From the NCBI RefSeq assembly GCF_017875645.1, contig NZ_JAGGMR010000001.1, positions 4,402,001 through 4,466,000 on the forward strand: 64,000 nucleotides of DNA, in the 5' to 3' direction. The stretch comes from Nocardia goodfellowii (GTDB taxonomy: Bacteria; Actinomycetota; Actinomycetes; Mycobacteriales; Mycobacteriaceae). Below, piece by piece: positions 9,322 to 17,870 of this stretch (position 1 is its first letter; the number at the start of each line of letters is the position of its first letter). A program made the translations under genes and the position numbers. The notes below the pieces were generated by a model. The model had not been told where the DNA came from. It did no database searches and saw only the letters and a list, made by a program, of their open reading frames with translations.

Positions 9322-9371
9322 GTTGCGCTGGGTTTAAAGTTAACGCAACGATGCGCTGGTGGATCGTTGCG
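9322..9371. promoter_or_regulatory. Palindromic operator cluster (CGTTGCG motif)
   Basis: A perfect dyad lies at 9344-9371: CGCAACGAT, 10-bp spacer, ATCGTTGCG. A third half-site GTTGCG at 9322-9327 pairs with CGCAAC at 9344-9349. The sites sit between the divergent hydrolase and HTH-regulator genes, so regulator binding could control both promoters. Confidence 0.6.
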
Positions 9372-9438
9372 ATGTCCTGCACCTGGGCGCTACAGTCGGC
9401 ACGTAGGGAACCCGAGCGGAATTGCCGAGGAGAATCGC

Positions 9439-10197
9439 ATGTCCGGAGGCAGGCTCAGCCAGTCCGAACGCAAGCAGATCGCGTTGGGGTTGGCCGAAAA
9501 CCTTCCTTACGCGGCAATCGCACGGCGCTTGGGCCGCCCCACCTCGACGATTACCCGCGAGGTGATGCGCAACGGCGGGCCCACGGGCTACCGCGCCGAC
9601 CTCGCTCAACGTGCCACCGGACGCCGCGCGCACCGGCGCGCGCAGCCCGCGCCGCGAGGGCAGCGAGCGCCGGTGCCAAGCGGCGGGCGTGATGCCGAGG
9701 CGATACGCCAGTACGAGGAGACCTTCACCGCCATGCTCATGCATCAGGGCATGCCCAAAACGACGGCCCGGGTGTTGACCTGCCTTTTCACCGCGGACGC
9801 GGGCAGTCTCACCGCAACCGAGCTCGTGCACCGCCTCCAGATCAGCCCGCCCTCGGTCTCCAAGGCGATCAAGTCCCTCGAAAATGAGGGATTGGTCCGC
9901 CGGGAATCCGATACGCGCCGCCGCGTTCGCTACATCGTCGACGACAATGTCTGGTACCAGTCGACGATCGAGGCAGCCCGGGGCATGGCCGAGGTCGCCG
10001 CGATCAGCCGGCAAGGCGTCGACATCTTCGGCCGCGGCACCGCGACCGCGATCCGGCTGGAGGGCATGGCGCGATTCAGCGAGGTCATCAGCGAGACCAT
10101 CCTCCGGGCCGCAGCACAGGGGCGCGAGGTTCTCCGCACAAGAACCGAAGCAAGCTCGCAAGACGCGGAGAAGGTGATTGCCGACGAAATCGTCTGA
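9439..10197 (+). CDS. HTH regulator: IS30-type N-terminal HTH plus MarR/GbsR-like domain
   Basis: 252 residues with two DNA-binding parts. Residues 1-65 (SQSERKQIALGLAEN, AAIARRLGRPTSTITREV) are a transposase-like HTH of the IS30 kind. After a basic linker, residues 85-170 form a winged helix of MarR/GbsR type with SPPSVSKAIKSLENEGLVRR as recognition helix and wing. The start at 9439 has GAGGAG upstream. It probably binds the adjacent CGTTGCG palindromes and controls the divergent hydrolase. The double-HTH layout recurs in actinobacteria as far as I know; its ligand is unknown. Confidence 0.82.
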   Translation: MSGGRLSQSERKQIALGLAENLPYAAIARRLGRPTSTITREVMRNGGPTGYRADLAQRATGRRAHRRAQPAPRGQRAPVPSGGRDAEAIRQYEETFTAMLMHQGMPKTTARVLTCLFTADAGSLTATELVHRLQISPPSVSKAIKSLENEGLVRRESDTRRRVRYIVDDNVWYQSTIEAARGMAEVAAISRQGVDIFGRGTATAIRLEGMARFSEVISETILRAAAQGREVLRTRTEASSQDAEKVIADEIV

Positions 10198-10357
10198 CAC
10201 ACATCGTGATCGACGATTGCCAGGCCTGCCCAAGCCCTGAAGCCGTGGACACGATTTCGATACTGACTTGCTGCACTGCGGCCCTCCGTGTTGTTCGCAC
10301 CCGACCGCCGGCAGTCACCCTGCGGAGCCGCCGATATTCGGCAAGGCGCGCAACTGC

Positions 10358-11314
10358 CTAGCGCGGGATGCCGGGTCCACAGGTCACTGTGGCTGTCGGC
10401 CAGAATCGGCCGCAGCGTCGACGCGGCTCCGCGATGATCACCAGCGGCCAGTGACAACATCGCGTCGAGCAGGAACGCGAGTTGTCCGTGCAACTGATCC
10501 ACCTCGGCCCGCTGCGCTTCCGTCAGCGCGCCGTCGTTCACGGTGGTCAGCAATCGCCGGCGGTGTCGGTCGCACCCGCCGCCAGTTGCGCCCGTACCGC
10601 GGTGAGACTGCGCTGCAGCCGCAACGCCGGATCCCGGTTCAGGGTGGCGGCGCGGGCCAGGAACGCCGTCGAGGCGGGGACGCCGCCGCGCGACTCCGCC
10701 CGCGCGGCGGATTGCTCCAGTTCCGCCGCGACCTCGTCATCGGGCCCGGCACTGGATAGGGCCCGATGCCACGCCCGCCGATCCGGATCGGCCTCGGGAT
10801 CGACGACTTCGGCGAGCCAGCCGTGCACCGCGCGCCGCTGCTCCGGCTCGGCGGCCCGATAGACCACGGATCGGGCCAGCGGATGGCAGAAGCGCACGCG
10901 CGCACCGAATTCCGCCAATTCTCCGGAGTCCATGGCCGCGGGCAGTTCGATACCGGCGCGTTCGGCGGCCGACCACAGCAGCCCGGCATCCCCGGTCGGC
11001 TCGGCACTGGCGATCGTCAGCAGCAACCGGTTCGGTGCGGGCAGATTCGCCAACCGGGCGCGGAAACTGTGCTCGATGGCGGCGGTCACCGGATACTCGT
11101 CCGGCCGCGCGAACCCGCCCGCCAAGTCCGCGCTGCGCGGTAACTCCACCAACGCGAGGGGATTCCCGCGGGCCTCCGCAAGAATGCGCTCGCGCACACG
11201 GTCATCCAGTGACGCTCGGACCCTCGCGGTCAGGAGTCGGCGCGCTTCCTGATCGGACAGTCCGGCCGGCTCGAAGCCGGGCAGCGCAGCCGAAGTCGTT
11301 GCGCGGCCGGACAA
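10358..11314 (-). pseudogene. Remnant of a large LuxR-type ATPase regulator
   Basis: The minus strand encodes a middle piece of an AAA/LuxR (MalT-like) regulator: RVRERILAEARGNPLALVEL, FRARLANLPAPNRLLLTIAS, RFCHPLARSVVYRAA and AWHRALSSAGPDDEVAAEL. The frame ends near 10547, while the matching continuation (LTTVNDGALTEAQRAEVDQL) lies in another frame to about 10358. The N-terminal Walker motifs and C-terminal LuxR HTH are both absent. It is therefore truncated at both ends and frameshifted. Confidence 0.75.
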
Positions 11315-11439
11315 CCGGGAGCCGATGATGCACCAGCGCCGCTACAGCAGCGACCCGGAACTGACGAAGCTGGTCTCGGATCTCGGGGAATACAGCGGTA
11401 GCGCTGCCCCTGGTCGGCACGGCCGGAAATAATCGCCGA

Positions 11440-11469
11440 ATCCCCGCCGGCCTATTGCCCGGCGGGGAT
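11440..11469. terminator. Strong hairpin ahead of the catabolic operon
   Basis: ATCCCCGCCGG and CCGGCGGGGAT form a perfect 11-bp stem with an 8-nt loop and no T-run. It may end transcription coming from the left or form part of the leader of the 11597 operon. Confidence 0.5.
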
Positions 11470-11596
11470 GGCCGAACCTGAACTATCCATCGGGTGAATA
11501 GTTGGTATCCGTGAGACCCTGTTCCCCTTTGGGTCGGCTGCCCTGAGACTGGTGACTCGCACCACAGTCAGTCGAACCGTCGATAAGGACAGAATT

Positions 11597-12616
11597 GTGC
11601 CTCACCTGCTGTCTCACCTGAGTCATGTCGAAATCACCACCCCGGACATCGCCGCGTCGGCACGTTTTTATGTCGAGCAGTTCGGGATGCGGGCTATCCA
11701 TGAGGTCGATGGTCGTGTGTATCTCCGTTGCTGGGGTGATTACTACAGCTACAGCCTGGTCCTCGTCGAGGGTGCCGAACCGGCGTTGCAGCGGATGGCG
11801 TGGCGGACGACCAGTGCAGAGGCGCTCGAGCAGGCCGCCGAACGTATCGAAGGCGCCGGAATCACGGGGGAGTGGACGACCGGTGCGTTCGGATTCGGCC
11901 GAGCCTACGAGTTCACGGGGCCCTACGGTCACCCGATGCGCCTGTTCTACGACGTGGAAAAGTTCACGGCGGAACCGGAATTCGAGTCCATCTACCCGGA
12001 CCGGCCGGAAAAGCGTTCCGCGCATGCCGGGGCGCCTAGGTTCCTCGATCACGTCACGATCGCGGCGACCGATGTACGTGGCTTCTGCGCCTGGTATTCC
12101 GAAGCGCTGGGCTTCCGCACGATGGCTTTCACCGATCTGGAGGAAGCGCCCATCACGGTTTTCGGTGTGCTGTCGACCAACGAGAAGTCACACGATCTCG
12201 GGGTGGTTCTCGATACCTCGGACCGGGCCGGTCGGATCAACCATGTCGCGTTCTGGGTCGATACCTATCAGGAACTGCTCGTGTGCGCGGATGTGCTGAT
12301 GGAGCGCGGTACCGCCATGGAGTACGGGCCTTCCATCCACGGCATCGGGGAACAGAACTTCTTGTACTTCCGCGAGCCGAGTTCCATGCGTGTCGAACTG
12401 AATTCAGGCGGATATCGCAACTACGTACCGGACTGGGAACCGCATACCTGGAAGCCGTCCGAAGGCTCGAACAACCTCTACCGCAACGGCGCCATGCCGC
12501 ATTCGATGACCGAGTCCTTCCCGTTTGCCGAGGGCTTCACGGCGACGGAGGAAGGAGCGTCCGAGGAGATGAAAGCCGAGCTGCTCAATCCCTACGCGAC
12601 CCCCGGCCACGGCTGA
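11597..12616 (+). CDS. Type I extradiol (catechol 2,3-) dioxygenase
   Basis: 339 residues, two vicinal-oxygen-chelate modules. The C-terminal module carries the Fe(II) facial triad expected for type I extradiol enzymes: His in FLDHVTI, His in RINHVAFW and Glu in SMRVELNSGG. The length and bidomain plan match biphenyl-diol or catechol 2,3-dioxygenases, which open an aromatic diol next to its hydroxyls. I chose the GTG at 11597, which has AAGGA 7 bp upstream; the frame is open further upstream without conservation. It is the first gene of the operon and sets its theme of ring cleavage. Confidence 0.9.
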   Translation: MPHLLSHLSHVEITTPDIAASARFYVEQFGMRAIHEVDGRVYLRCWGDYYSYSLVLVEGAEPALQRMAWRTTSAEALEQAAERIEGAGITGEWTTGAFGFGRAYEFTGPYGHPMRLFYDVEKFTAEPEFESIYPDRPEKRSAHAGAPRFLDHVTIAATDVRGFCAWYSEALGFRTMAFTDLEEAPITVFGVLSTNEKSHDLGVVLDTSDRAGRINHVAFWVDTYQELLVCADVLMERGTAMEYGPSIHGIGEQNFLYFREPSSMRVELNSGGYRNYVPDWEPHTWKPSEGSNNLYRNGAMPHSMTESFPFAEGFTATEEGASEEMKAELLNPYATPGHG

Positions 12617-12663
12617 CCCGGCTCGCCACATCCGGTGTCGTTGCGTAGTGAAGGAGTAACGGA

Positions 12664-13608
12664 GTGAAGATCGCACGTCGGCAGACCGACGATGGGCCGA
12701 TCCTGGCAGTGCTCGCGGAGGGTGACCTGCTGGTCGACCTCGAACCGGAGACCGAGCTGGTGGCTCTGCTCGGTGATCGTGGCCGAGTCCACGATGTCGC
12801 CGACCGAGCCCTGGCGCGGCGGAAGACGGTGACCCGCCTGGACGAGGCGGTGCTGCTGGCACCGTTGAATCCGCCGACGTTCCGGGACTTCTCGACATTT
12901 CCGGACCATACGGCGGGAGTGGTGAAGTTGCTCGACCCGAACGCCACCGTGCCCGCGGAATTCTGGGAGATCCCGACGTTCTATTTCTCCAACCCTTATG
13001 CCATCACCGGACCGTATGCGGACGTGCCGATCGCACCGGGCTGCACGGATTTCGATTTCGAACTCGAGGTCGGCGCGGTGGTCGGCACGGTCGGCCGTGA
13101 CTCGAGCGTCGAGGAGGCGGCCGAGCACATCGCCGGATATGTGGTGATCAACGACTTTTCCGCCCGAGACGTCCAGTTCCAGGAAATGCGGCTGCGTTTG
13201 GGGCCGGCGAAGGGCAAGGACACCGCGACGGCGCTCGGTCAGTTCTTCGTCACCGCCGACGAACTCGCCGACCGGGCCTCAGGTCCGTCCTTCGACCTGC
13301 GGATGGAGGTCGCGGTCAACGGGGAGACGGTCGGCGTGGACACGCTAGATCACATGGCATGGAGTTTCCCGGCGCTGGCCGCGTACGCCTCGCGAGGCAC
13401 CGAGATCCGGCCGGGCGATCTGCTGGGATCGGGAACCTGCCGCAGTGGATGCCTGGCCGAGTTGTGGGGCAGGCACGGTCGTGACGTGCGTCCGGCGCTG
13501 CGGCCGGGTGATGTGGTCACCACAACCGTCGATGTCCTCGGCGAGACCCGCAACCGCATCGTCGAGGCCGCTGCGGTGCGGCCGATCCGCGCGTGGAGGC
13601 AGGCATGA
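12664..13608 (+). CDS. Fumarylacetoacetate hydrolase-family enzyme (first copy)
   Basis: 314 residues. An N-terminal cap is followed by the FAH core: DFDFELEVGAVVG carries metal-binding acids, and INDFSARDVQFQEM is the family signature. The C-terminus has GDVVTTTVDVLGETRN. FAH-fold enzymes hydrolyse C-C bonds of oxo-acids, or hydrate or decarboxylate them, downstream of extradiol cleavage. GTG start with AAGGAG about 8 bp upstream. The stop overlaps the next start (ATGA at 13605), so the two are translationally coupled. Confidence 0.88.
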   Translation: MKIARRQTDDGPILAVLAEGDLLVDLEPETELVALLGDRGRVHDVADRALARRKTVTRLDEAVLLAPLNPPTFRDFSTFPDHTAGVVKLLDPNATVPAEFWEIPTFYFSNPYAITGPYADVPIAPGCTDFDFELEVGAVVGTVGRDSSVEEAAEHIAGYVVINDFSARDVQFQEMRLRLGPAKGKDTATALGQFFVTADELADRASGPSFDLRMEVAVNGETVGVDTLDHMAWSFPALAAYASRGTEIRPGDLLGSGTCRSGCLAELWGRHGRDVRPALRPGDVVTTTVDVLGETRNRIVEAAAVRPIRAWRQA

Positions 13609-14594
13609 ACTACCGGGTGCTGATCACCGATCATCCCGCGGCCACCGTCGATGTCGAGCGTGCGGTGTTCGACACGGCCGGGGTCGAGATGGTGGTCGCG
13701 GAGTCCACTGATCCGGCAACGCTGGCCGCTCTGGCCGCGGATGTCGACGCTATCGCCACTTGCTTCGCGAAGGTCCCCGCCGCGGTGCTCGACAATGCGC
13801 CGCGCTGCCGGACCGTGGCGCGATTCGGCGTGGGTGTGGACAACATCGACGTGGCGCGGGCCGGTGAGCTGGGCATCGTGGTGACGAATGTGCCGGTGTA
13901 CTGCGTCGACGAAGTCGCCGATCACACACTGATGCTGCTGTTGGCGCTGGCACGGCGGTTGGTGTCGTTCGCTGCCGACACCGCGGCGGGCAGCTGGAAT
14001 CGCGGGTTCGCCCCGGTGCCGATTCGTTTGCGCGGCAAGACCTTCGGCATCATCGGTGTGGGTGCGATCGGTTCCGCGCTGATTCCCCGGGTGGCGGCGC
14101 TGGGTATGGATGTGCTGGCACTGCGCCGCCGCGGCGGCGAGGTCGAGGGTGCCACCGCGGTGAGTTCTCTCGACGAACTGCTCACCGCCGCTGATGTCGT
14201 CTCGCTGCATCTGCCGTTGAACGCGGCCACGCGCCACTTGATCGGCGCACGTGAGCTCGGGCTCATGAAACCCACAGCGCTGCTGCTCAACACCTCGCGC
14301 GGCGGCCTGGTCGATACCGCCGCACTGACCGCGGCGCTTTCGGAAGGCCGTTTGGCAGGTGCGGGTCTCGACGTCACCGAACCCGAACCACTACCCGCCG
14401 ACCATGCCCTGCGGAGGATGGACAACGCCGTACTGACCCCGCACTATGCGTTCAGTTCCGACGGGTCGACGGCCGATCTTTCGCGGGCCGCGGCCCAGCA
14501 CGTCCTCGACGTGCTCGCCGGTCGCCGACCGGACTCGATCGTCAATCCGGAAGTACTCACCTCCCCGGCGCTGCGCACACCGGAGCTGGCGTGA
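13605..14594 (+). CDS. D-2-hydroxyacid dehydrogenase (NAD-dependent)
   Basis: 329 residues, PGDH/CtBP-like. The Rossmann nucleotide site reads GIIGVGAIGSALI. Catalytic residues are visible as Arg in LLLNTSRGG, Glu in DVTEPEPLP and His in VLTPHYAFSS. The substrate segment ARFGVGVDNIDV is typical. It reduces a 2-oxoacid or oxidises a D-2-hydroxyacid with NAD(P). The ATG at 13605 overlaps the upstream stop; a GTG at 13593 is possible. In this operon it could handle a hydroxypyruvate-like or other short oxo-acid released after ring fission (inference). Confidence 0.88.
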   Translation: MNYRVLITDHPAATVDVERAVFDTAGVEMVVAESTDPATLAALAADVDAIATCFAKVPAAVLDNAPRCRTVARFGVGVDNIDVARAGELGIVVTNVPVYCVDEVADHTLMLLLALARRLVSFAADTAAGSWNRGFAPVPIRLRGKTFGIIGVGAIGSALIPRVAALGMDVLALRRRGGEVEGATAVSSLDELLTAADVVSLHLPLNAATRHLIGARELGLMKPTALLLNTSRGGLVDTAALTAALSEGRLAGAGLDVTEPEPLPADHALRRMDNAVLTPHYAFSSDGSTADLSRAAAQHVLDVLAGRRPDSIVNPEVLTSPALRTPELA

Positions 14595-15577
14595 TGAGCA
14601 CCGAGTACGCCGACCTGACCGATACGGTCACCGCGCATTTGCGCGCCAGGGGTCTCGCTGCTCCGGAGACCGGACTGGCTGTGCGCGCGCTCACCGGCGG
14701 CGTCTCCAACGATGTTGTCGCGGTTACCGGTCAGGGTGTCGACGTTGTGGTCAAACGAGCCCTGAGCCGGCTACGGGTCCGGCAGGAGTGGGAAGCCGAT
14801 GTGGGCCGGCTGATCACCGAGGGCCGCGCGCTGCGTCTGGCCGCGACGGTCGCGCCGGAATCAGTGCCACCCGTGCTGGATCTGTCCGACGGTTTCCTCG
14901 TGATCGGCCGGGCACCCGACCACTGGCACACCTGGAAGGCCGACCTGATGGCCGGGGTAATCGATGTTCACGTCGCGGCCCGGCTCGGTGAGTTCCTGGC
15001 GGAACTACAACGGAACACTGCCGGCCGGGTCGACCGGCTGCGGAGTGAGTTCGGGTCGCGGACCGCGTTCGAACAACTGCGGGTCGATCCGTTTCACCAG
15101 CAGATCCGCGGGCGATATCCCGACCTCGCACCGCAGATCGACCGCACCATCGCGGTCATGGCGGAAACCACCGAATGCCTTGTGCACGGGGACTATTCAC
15201 CGAAGAACGTGCTCGTCGGCGACTCCGACGCCGAGCTGTGGGTCATCGACTGGGAAGTCGCCCATCTGGGCGACCCCACCTTCGATCCGGCCTGGATCAT
15301 CGGCCATCTGCTGCTCAAGAGTATCCGCCGACCCGACTACAGCGACCGTTACCGTGCGGCGGCCGCGACCTTTCTCGACGCCTGGAATCGCACCGATCCG
15401 GAGTCGGTGGCCCAGCTGATCCGCCAAACCGGCTGTCTCGTGCTGGCCCGCGTGGACGGCCGCAGCCCCGTCGACTACCTCGACGAACCGGCACAGGTGG
15501 CCGCCCGCTCGCTCGGCCGCCGGTTGCTCGGCGATCCCCCTCATTCACTACCGGACGCTTGGAGGCTTCTCGTATGA
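14594..15577 (+). CDS. APH/choline-kinase-type phosphotransferase
   Basis: 327 residues with the small-molecule kinase fold. Visible are the N-lobe strand LTGGVSNDVVAV, the catalytic loop VHGDYSPKNVL (Asp, Asn) and the metal-binding VIDWEVAHLGDPTFD, which replaces the DFG motif. It starts in a TGATG overlap with the dehydrogenase stop and ends in an ATGA overlap with the enolase homologue. The family phosphorylates hydroxyls of small molecules. Placed between a hydroxyacid dehydrogenase and an enolase homologue, it most simply makes the phosphorylated substrate of the latter (inference). Antibiotic resistance is a less likely role here. Confidence 0.85.
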   Translation: MSTEYADLTDTVTAHLRARGLAAPETGLAVRALTGGVSNDVVAVTGQGVDVVVKRALSRLRVRQEWEADVGRLITEGRALRLAATVAPESVPPVLDLSDGFLVIGRAPDHWHTWKADLMAGVIDVHVAARLGEFLAELQRNTAGRVDRLRSEFGSRTAFEQLRVDPFHQQIRGRYPDLAPQIDRTIAVMAETTECLVHGDYSPKNVLVGDSDAELWVIDWEVAHLGDPTFDPAWIIGHLLLKSIRRPDYSDRYRAAAATFLDAWNRTDPESVAQLIRQTGCLVLARVDGRSPVDYLDEPAQVAARSLGRRLLGDPPHSLPDAWRLLV

Positions 15578-16887
15578 CCGACACCGCTATCCGCGATATC
15601 ACCGCCTGGGAAGGACTCGACTCACGCGGCAAACCCACGGTGGGGTGCGAGGTGCTGCTCGCCGGCGGTGCGCGCGGGCAGGCCTACGTCCCCTCCGGGG
15701 CCTCGACCGGCCGCCACGAAGCGCGCGAGCTGCGCGACGGCGGCACCCGTTACTCCGGGCAGGGCGTGCGACGCGCCGTTGCTAACGCCACCACGATCCT
15801 CGCCGACTCCGTGCGCGGCCTCGATGCTCTCGACCGTGTGGCGGTAGATGCCGCGCTGCGGGCCGCCGACGGAACCCCGGACCTGGGTGCGGTCGGTGCG
15901 AATGCCGTGCTGGCGGTATCGGTCTCGACCGCACTGGCCGCCGCCGACGCCCAGCGCATCCCGCTCTACCGGCTGGTCGCGGCAGCGGGGGACGACCCGC
16001 TGCTGCCGCTGCCGATGGTCAACATCATCTCCGGTGGCGCTCATGCCGGCCGCTCGATCGATGTGCAGGACTTCCTGGCCGTCCCGGTCGGGGCGCAATC
16101 CTTTTCCGAGGCCATCGAATACAGCGCGCGGGTCCGCCAGGGCACCGCGGACGTGCTGGCAGAGCGCGGTCATTCGGTCGCGCTGGTCGCCGACGAAGGC
16201 GGGCTCGGACCCGTACTGCCGACCAACCGGGCCGCGCTGGACATGGTGGTCGCCGGCATCGAGCGCGCTGGTCTGCGACCCGGCTCGGATATCGGGATCG
16301 CGGTCGATATCGCCGCCACCCAGTTCCTCGCCCAGGACGGGCACTATGTCCTGGCCGCCGAGGGTGATCGCCGGCTGAGTGCGGCCGAACTGATCGACGA
16401 GCTCGCCGATTGGTGCGAGCGCTACCCGATCATCTCCTTGGAAGACGCACTCGGCGAGGACGATTGGACGGGATGGGCGCGGGCGACCGAACGGCTCGGC
16501 CACCGGCAACTGCTCGGGGACGACTTCTTCGTCACCGACCCCGAACGGCTGCGTCGCGGTATTCGGGACAAGGCCGCCAACGCCGTGCTCGTCAAACCCA
16601 ATCAGACCGGCACCCTCTCCGACGCCCACACGGTGGTGCGGCTGGCGCAGGACAACGGCTACCGCACCGTGCTGTCGGCGCGGTCGGGAGAAACAGAAGA
16701 CGCGTGGCCGGCTGATCTGGCACTGGGCTGGCGGACCGGTCAGATCAAGGTCGGCTCCACCATGCGTTCCGAACGCACCGCGAAATGGAATCGGCTGCTG
16801 CAGATCGAAGCCCAGCTCGGCGACCGGATCGAATACGCGGGCGCCGTCGCCATCTCGGCCCCGGCCGGCGATCGGGCACGCGCATGA
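15574..16887 (+). CDS. Enolase homologue with altered active site
   Basis: 437 residues, full-length for enolase and nearly colinear with the E. coli enzyme. Conserved: the mobile loop PSGASTG (41-47), His157, Glu208 in ADEGG, metal ligands Asp245, Glu290 and Asp317, base Lys341 in VKPNQTG, the RSGETED loop (370-376), and Lys404. Two near-invariant positions differ: the Glu after Gln in the DIQEF motif is Asp166 (DVQDF), and the active-site His of SHRSGE is Ala369 (SARSGE). This suggests a dehydratase acting on a substrate other than 2-phosphoglycerate. Its place inside a ring-cleavage operon next to a kinase supports recruitment to a special pathway. Confidence 0.85.
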   Translation: MTDTAIRDITAWEGLDSRGKPTVGCEVLLAGGARGQAYVPSGASTGRHEARELRDGGTRYSGQGVRRAVANATTILADSVRGLDALDRVAVDAALRAADGTPDLGAVGANAVLAVSVSTALAAADAQRIPLYRLVAAAGDDPLLPLPMVNIISGGAHAGRSIDVQDFLAVPVGAQSFSEAIEYSARVRQGTADVLAERGHSVALVADEGGLGPVLPTNRAALDMVVAGIERAGLRPGSDIGIAVDIAATQFLAQDGHYVLAAEGDRRLSAAELIDELADWCERYPIISLEDALGEDDWTGWARATERLGHRQLLGDDFFVTDPERLRRGIRDKAANAVLVKPNQTGTLSDAHTVVRLAQDNGYRTVLSARSGETEDAWPADLALGWRTGQIKVGSTMRSERTAKWNRLLQIEAQLGDRIEYAGAVAISAPAGDRARA

Positions 16888-17870
16888 ACCGGGTGGTCGA
16901 AGGCTACGGACTGGGGACCTTCGCCGACGGCACGCGAACGTTCGCCGGAGTGGTCGCGGGTGACCGGGTGGTGGAGCTCGCACCGGAGCAATTGGGGCCC
17001 GGGATCGTCACCACCGCGGATATCTTCGACGCCTGGGATACCGTGCGCACCGCGCTACCCGACATCGCCGCGCGCGCGGGCGTCGACGGTACGCCGTTGG
17101 CGCGGCTCCGTATTCTGCCCCCGGTACAACCGCGCCACATCTTCCAGGCGGGAGCGAACTACCGCAGCCACGTCGCCGAGATCATCATCTCGGGCAAAGC
17201 CGCTGACGACACCCGCACCGATGCGGAGCTCGAGGCCGCGGCCGCGGCGATGATGGACGAGCGAGCCCGGACGGGCAGCCCGTTCTTCTTCACCGGCCTG
17301 GCCTCGGCGATGTGCGGCGCCGACGACGACGTCCTGCTCGTTCCCGAATCCGACCAGATCGATTGGGAGGCCGAACTAGTCGTCGTCATCGGGGCCGTCG
17401 CCGACAACGTCACGCGCGCCGACGCCCTCGACTTCGTCGCCGGCTACACCGTCGCCAACGATGTCAGCGCCCGCGATCTGCAATTCCCCGCCGAACACCG
17501 GCCCCTCGGCGGGGACTGGCTGCGCGCGAAGAACCGGCCCACATTCTTGCCCGTGGGGCCGTTCGTGATCCCGGCCGACAACCTCGGCGACTATCGGGAC
17601 CTCGAAATCGAATTCCGCCTCAACGGCGAACGCATGCAACACGACCGGGCCGCCAACATGCTCTTCGACGTGCCGACCCTCATCGCCCAGGCCTCCGCTG
17701 TCACTCCCTTGCTGCCGGGCGACCTCATCCTCACCGGCAGCCCGGCGGGCAACGGCGGAAAGTGGCAACGCTGGCTCACTCCGGGCGACGTGATGGCGGC
17801 ATCCATCAGCGGGATCGGCACCCTCCGCAACACCTGCCAGGCGGCACCAGGAAAGAAGGCCACAGCATGA
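16884..17870 (+). CDS. Fumarylacetoacetate hydrolase-family enzyme (second copy)
   Basis: 328 residues. IFQAGANYRSHV and WEAELVVVIGAVADNV are followed by VANDVSARDLQF and ILTGSPAGNGGKW near the C-terminus, the usual order of FAH cores. It shares fold and signatures with the first FAH gene but is clearly divergent, so it probably acts on a different intermediate. The ATG at 16884 overlaps the enolase-homologue stop, and its own stop overlaps the cyclase start. An insertion of about 35 residues rich in Ala and Glu follows the first core strand. Confidence 0.88.
   Translation: MNRVVEGYGLGTFADGTRTFAGVVAGDRVVELAPEQLGPGIVTTADIFDAWDTVRTALPDIAARAGVDGTPLARLRILPPVQPRHIFQAGANYRSHVAEIIISGKAADDTRTDAELEAAAAAMMDERARTGSPFFFTGLASAMCGADDDVLLVPESDQIDWEAELVVVIGAVADNVTRADALDFVAGYTVANDVSARDLQFPAEHRPLGGDWLRAKNRPTFLPVGPFVIPADNLGDYRDLEIEFRLNGERMQHDRAANMLFDVPTLIAQASAVTPLLPGDLILTGSPAGNGGKWQRWLTPGDVMAASISGIGTLRNTCQAAPGKKATA

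Noticed and set aside
14594..15577. Aminoglycoside resistance gene
   Set aside because: The APH fold is shared by many small-molecule kinases; overlap coupling inside a catabolic operon favours a metabolic substrate.
13605..16887. A bialaphos-like phosphonate biosynthesis cluster, because of the enolase homologue and the D-2-hydroxyacid dehydrogenase
   Set aside because: No PEP mutase or phosphonopyruvate decarboxylase is present, and the rest of the operon is aromatic ring-cleavage enzymes.
15622..16983. A 453-residue open frame on the minus strand opposite the enolase homologue
   Set aside because: It is the antisense shadow of a well-supported gene; its sequence has no motif and mirrors GC-rich codon bias.
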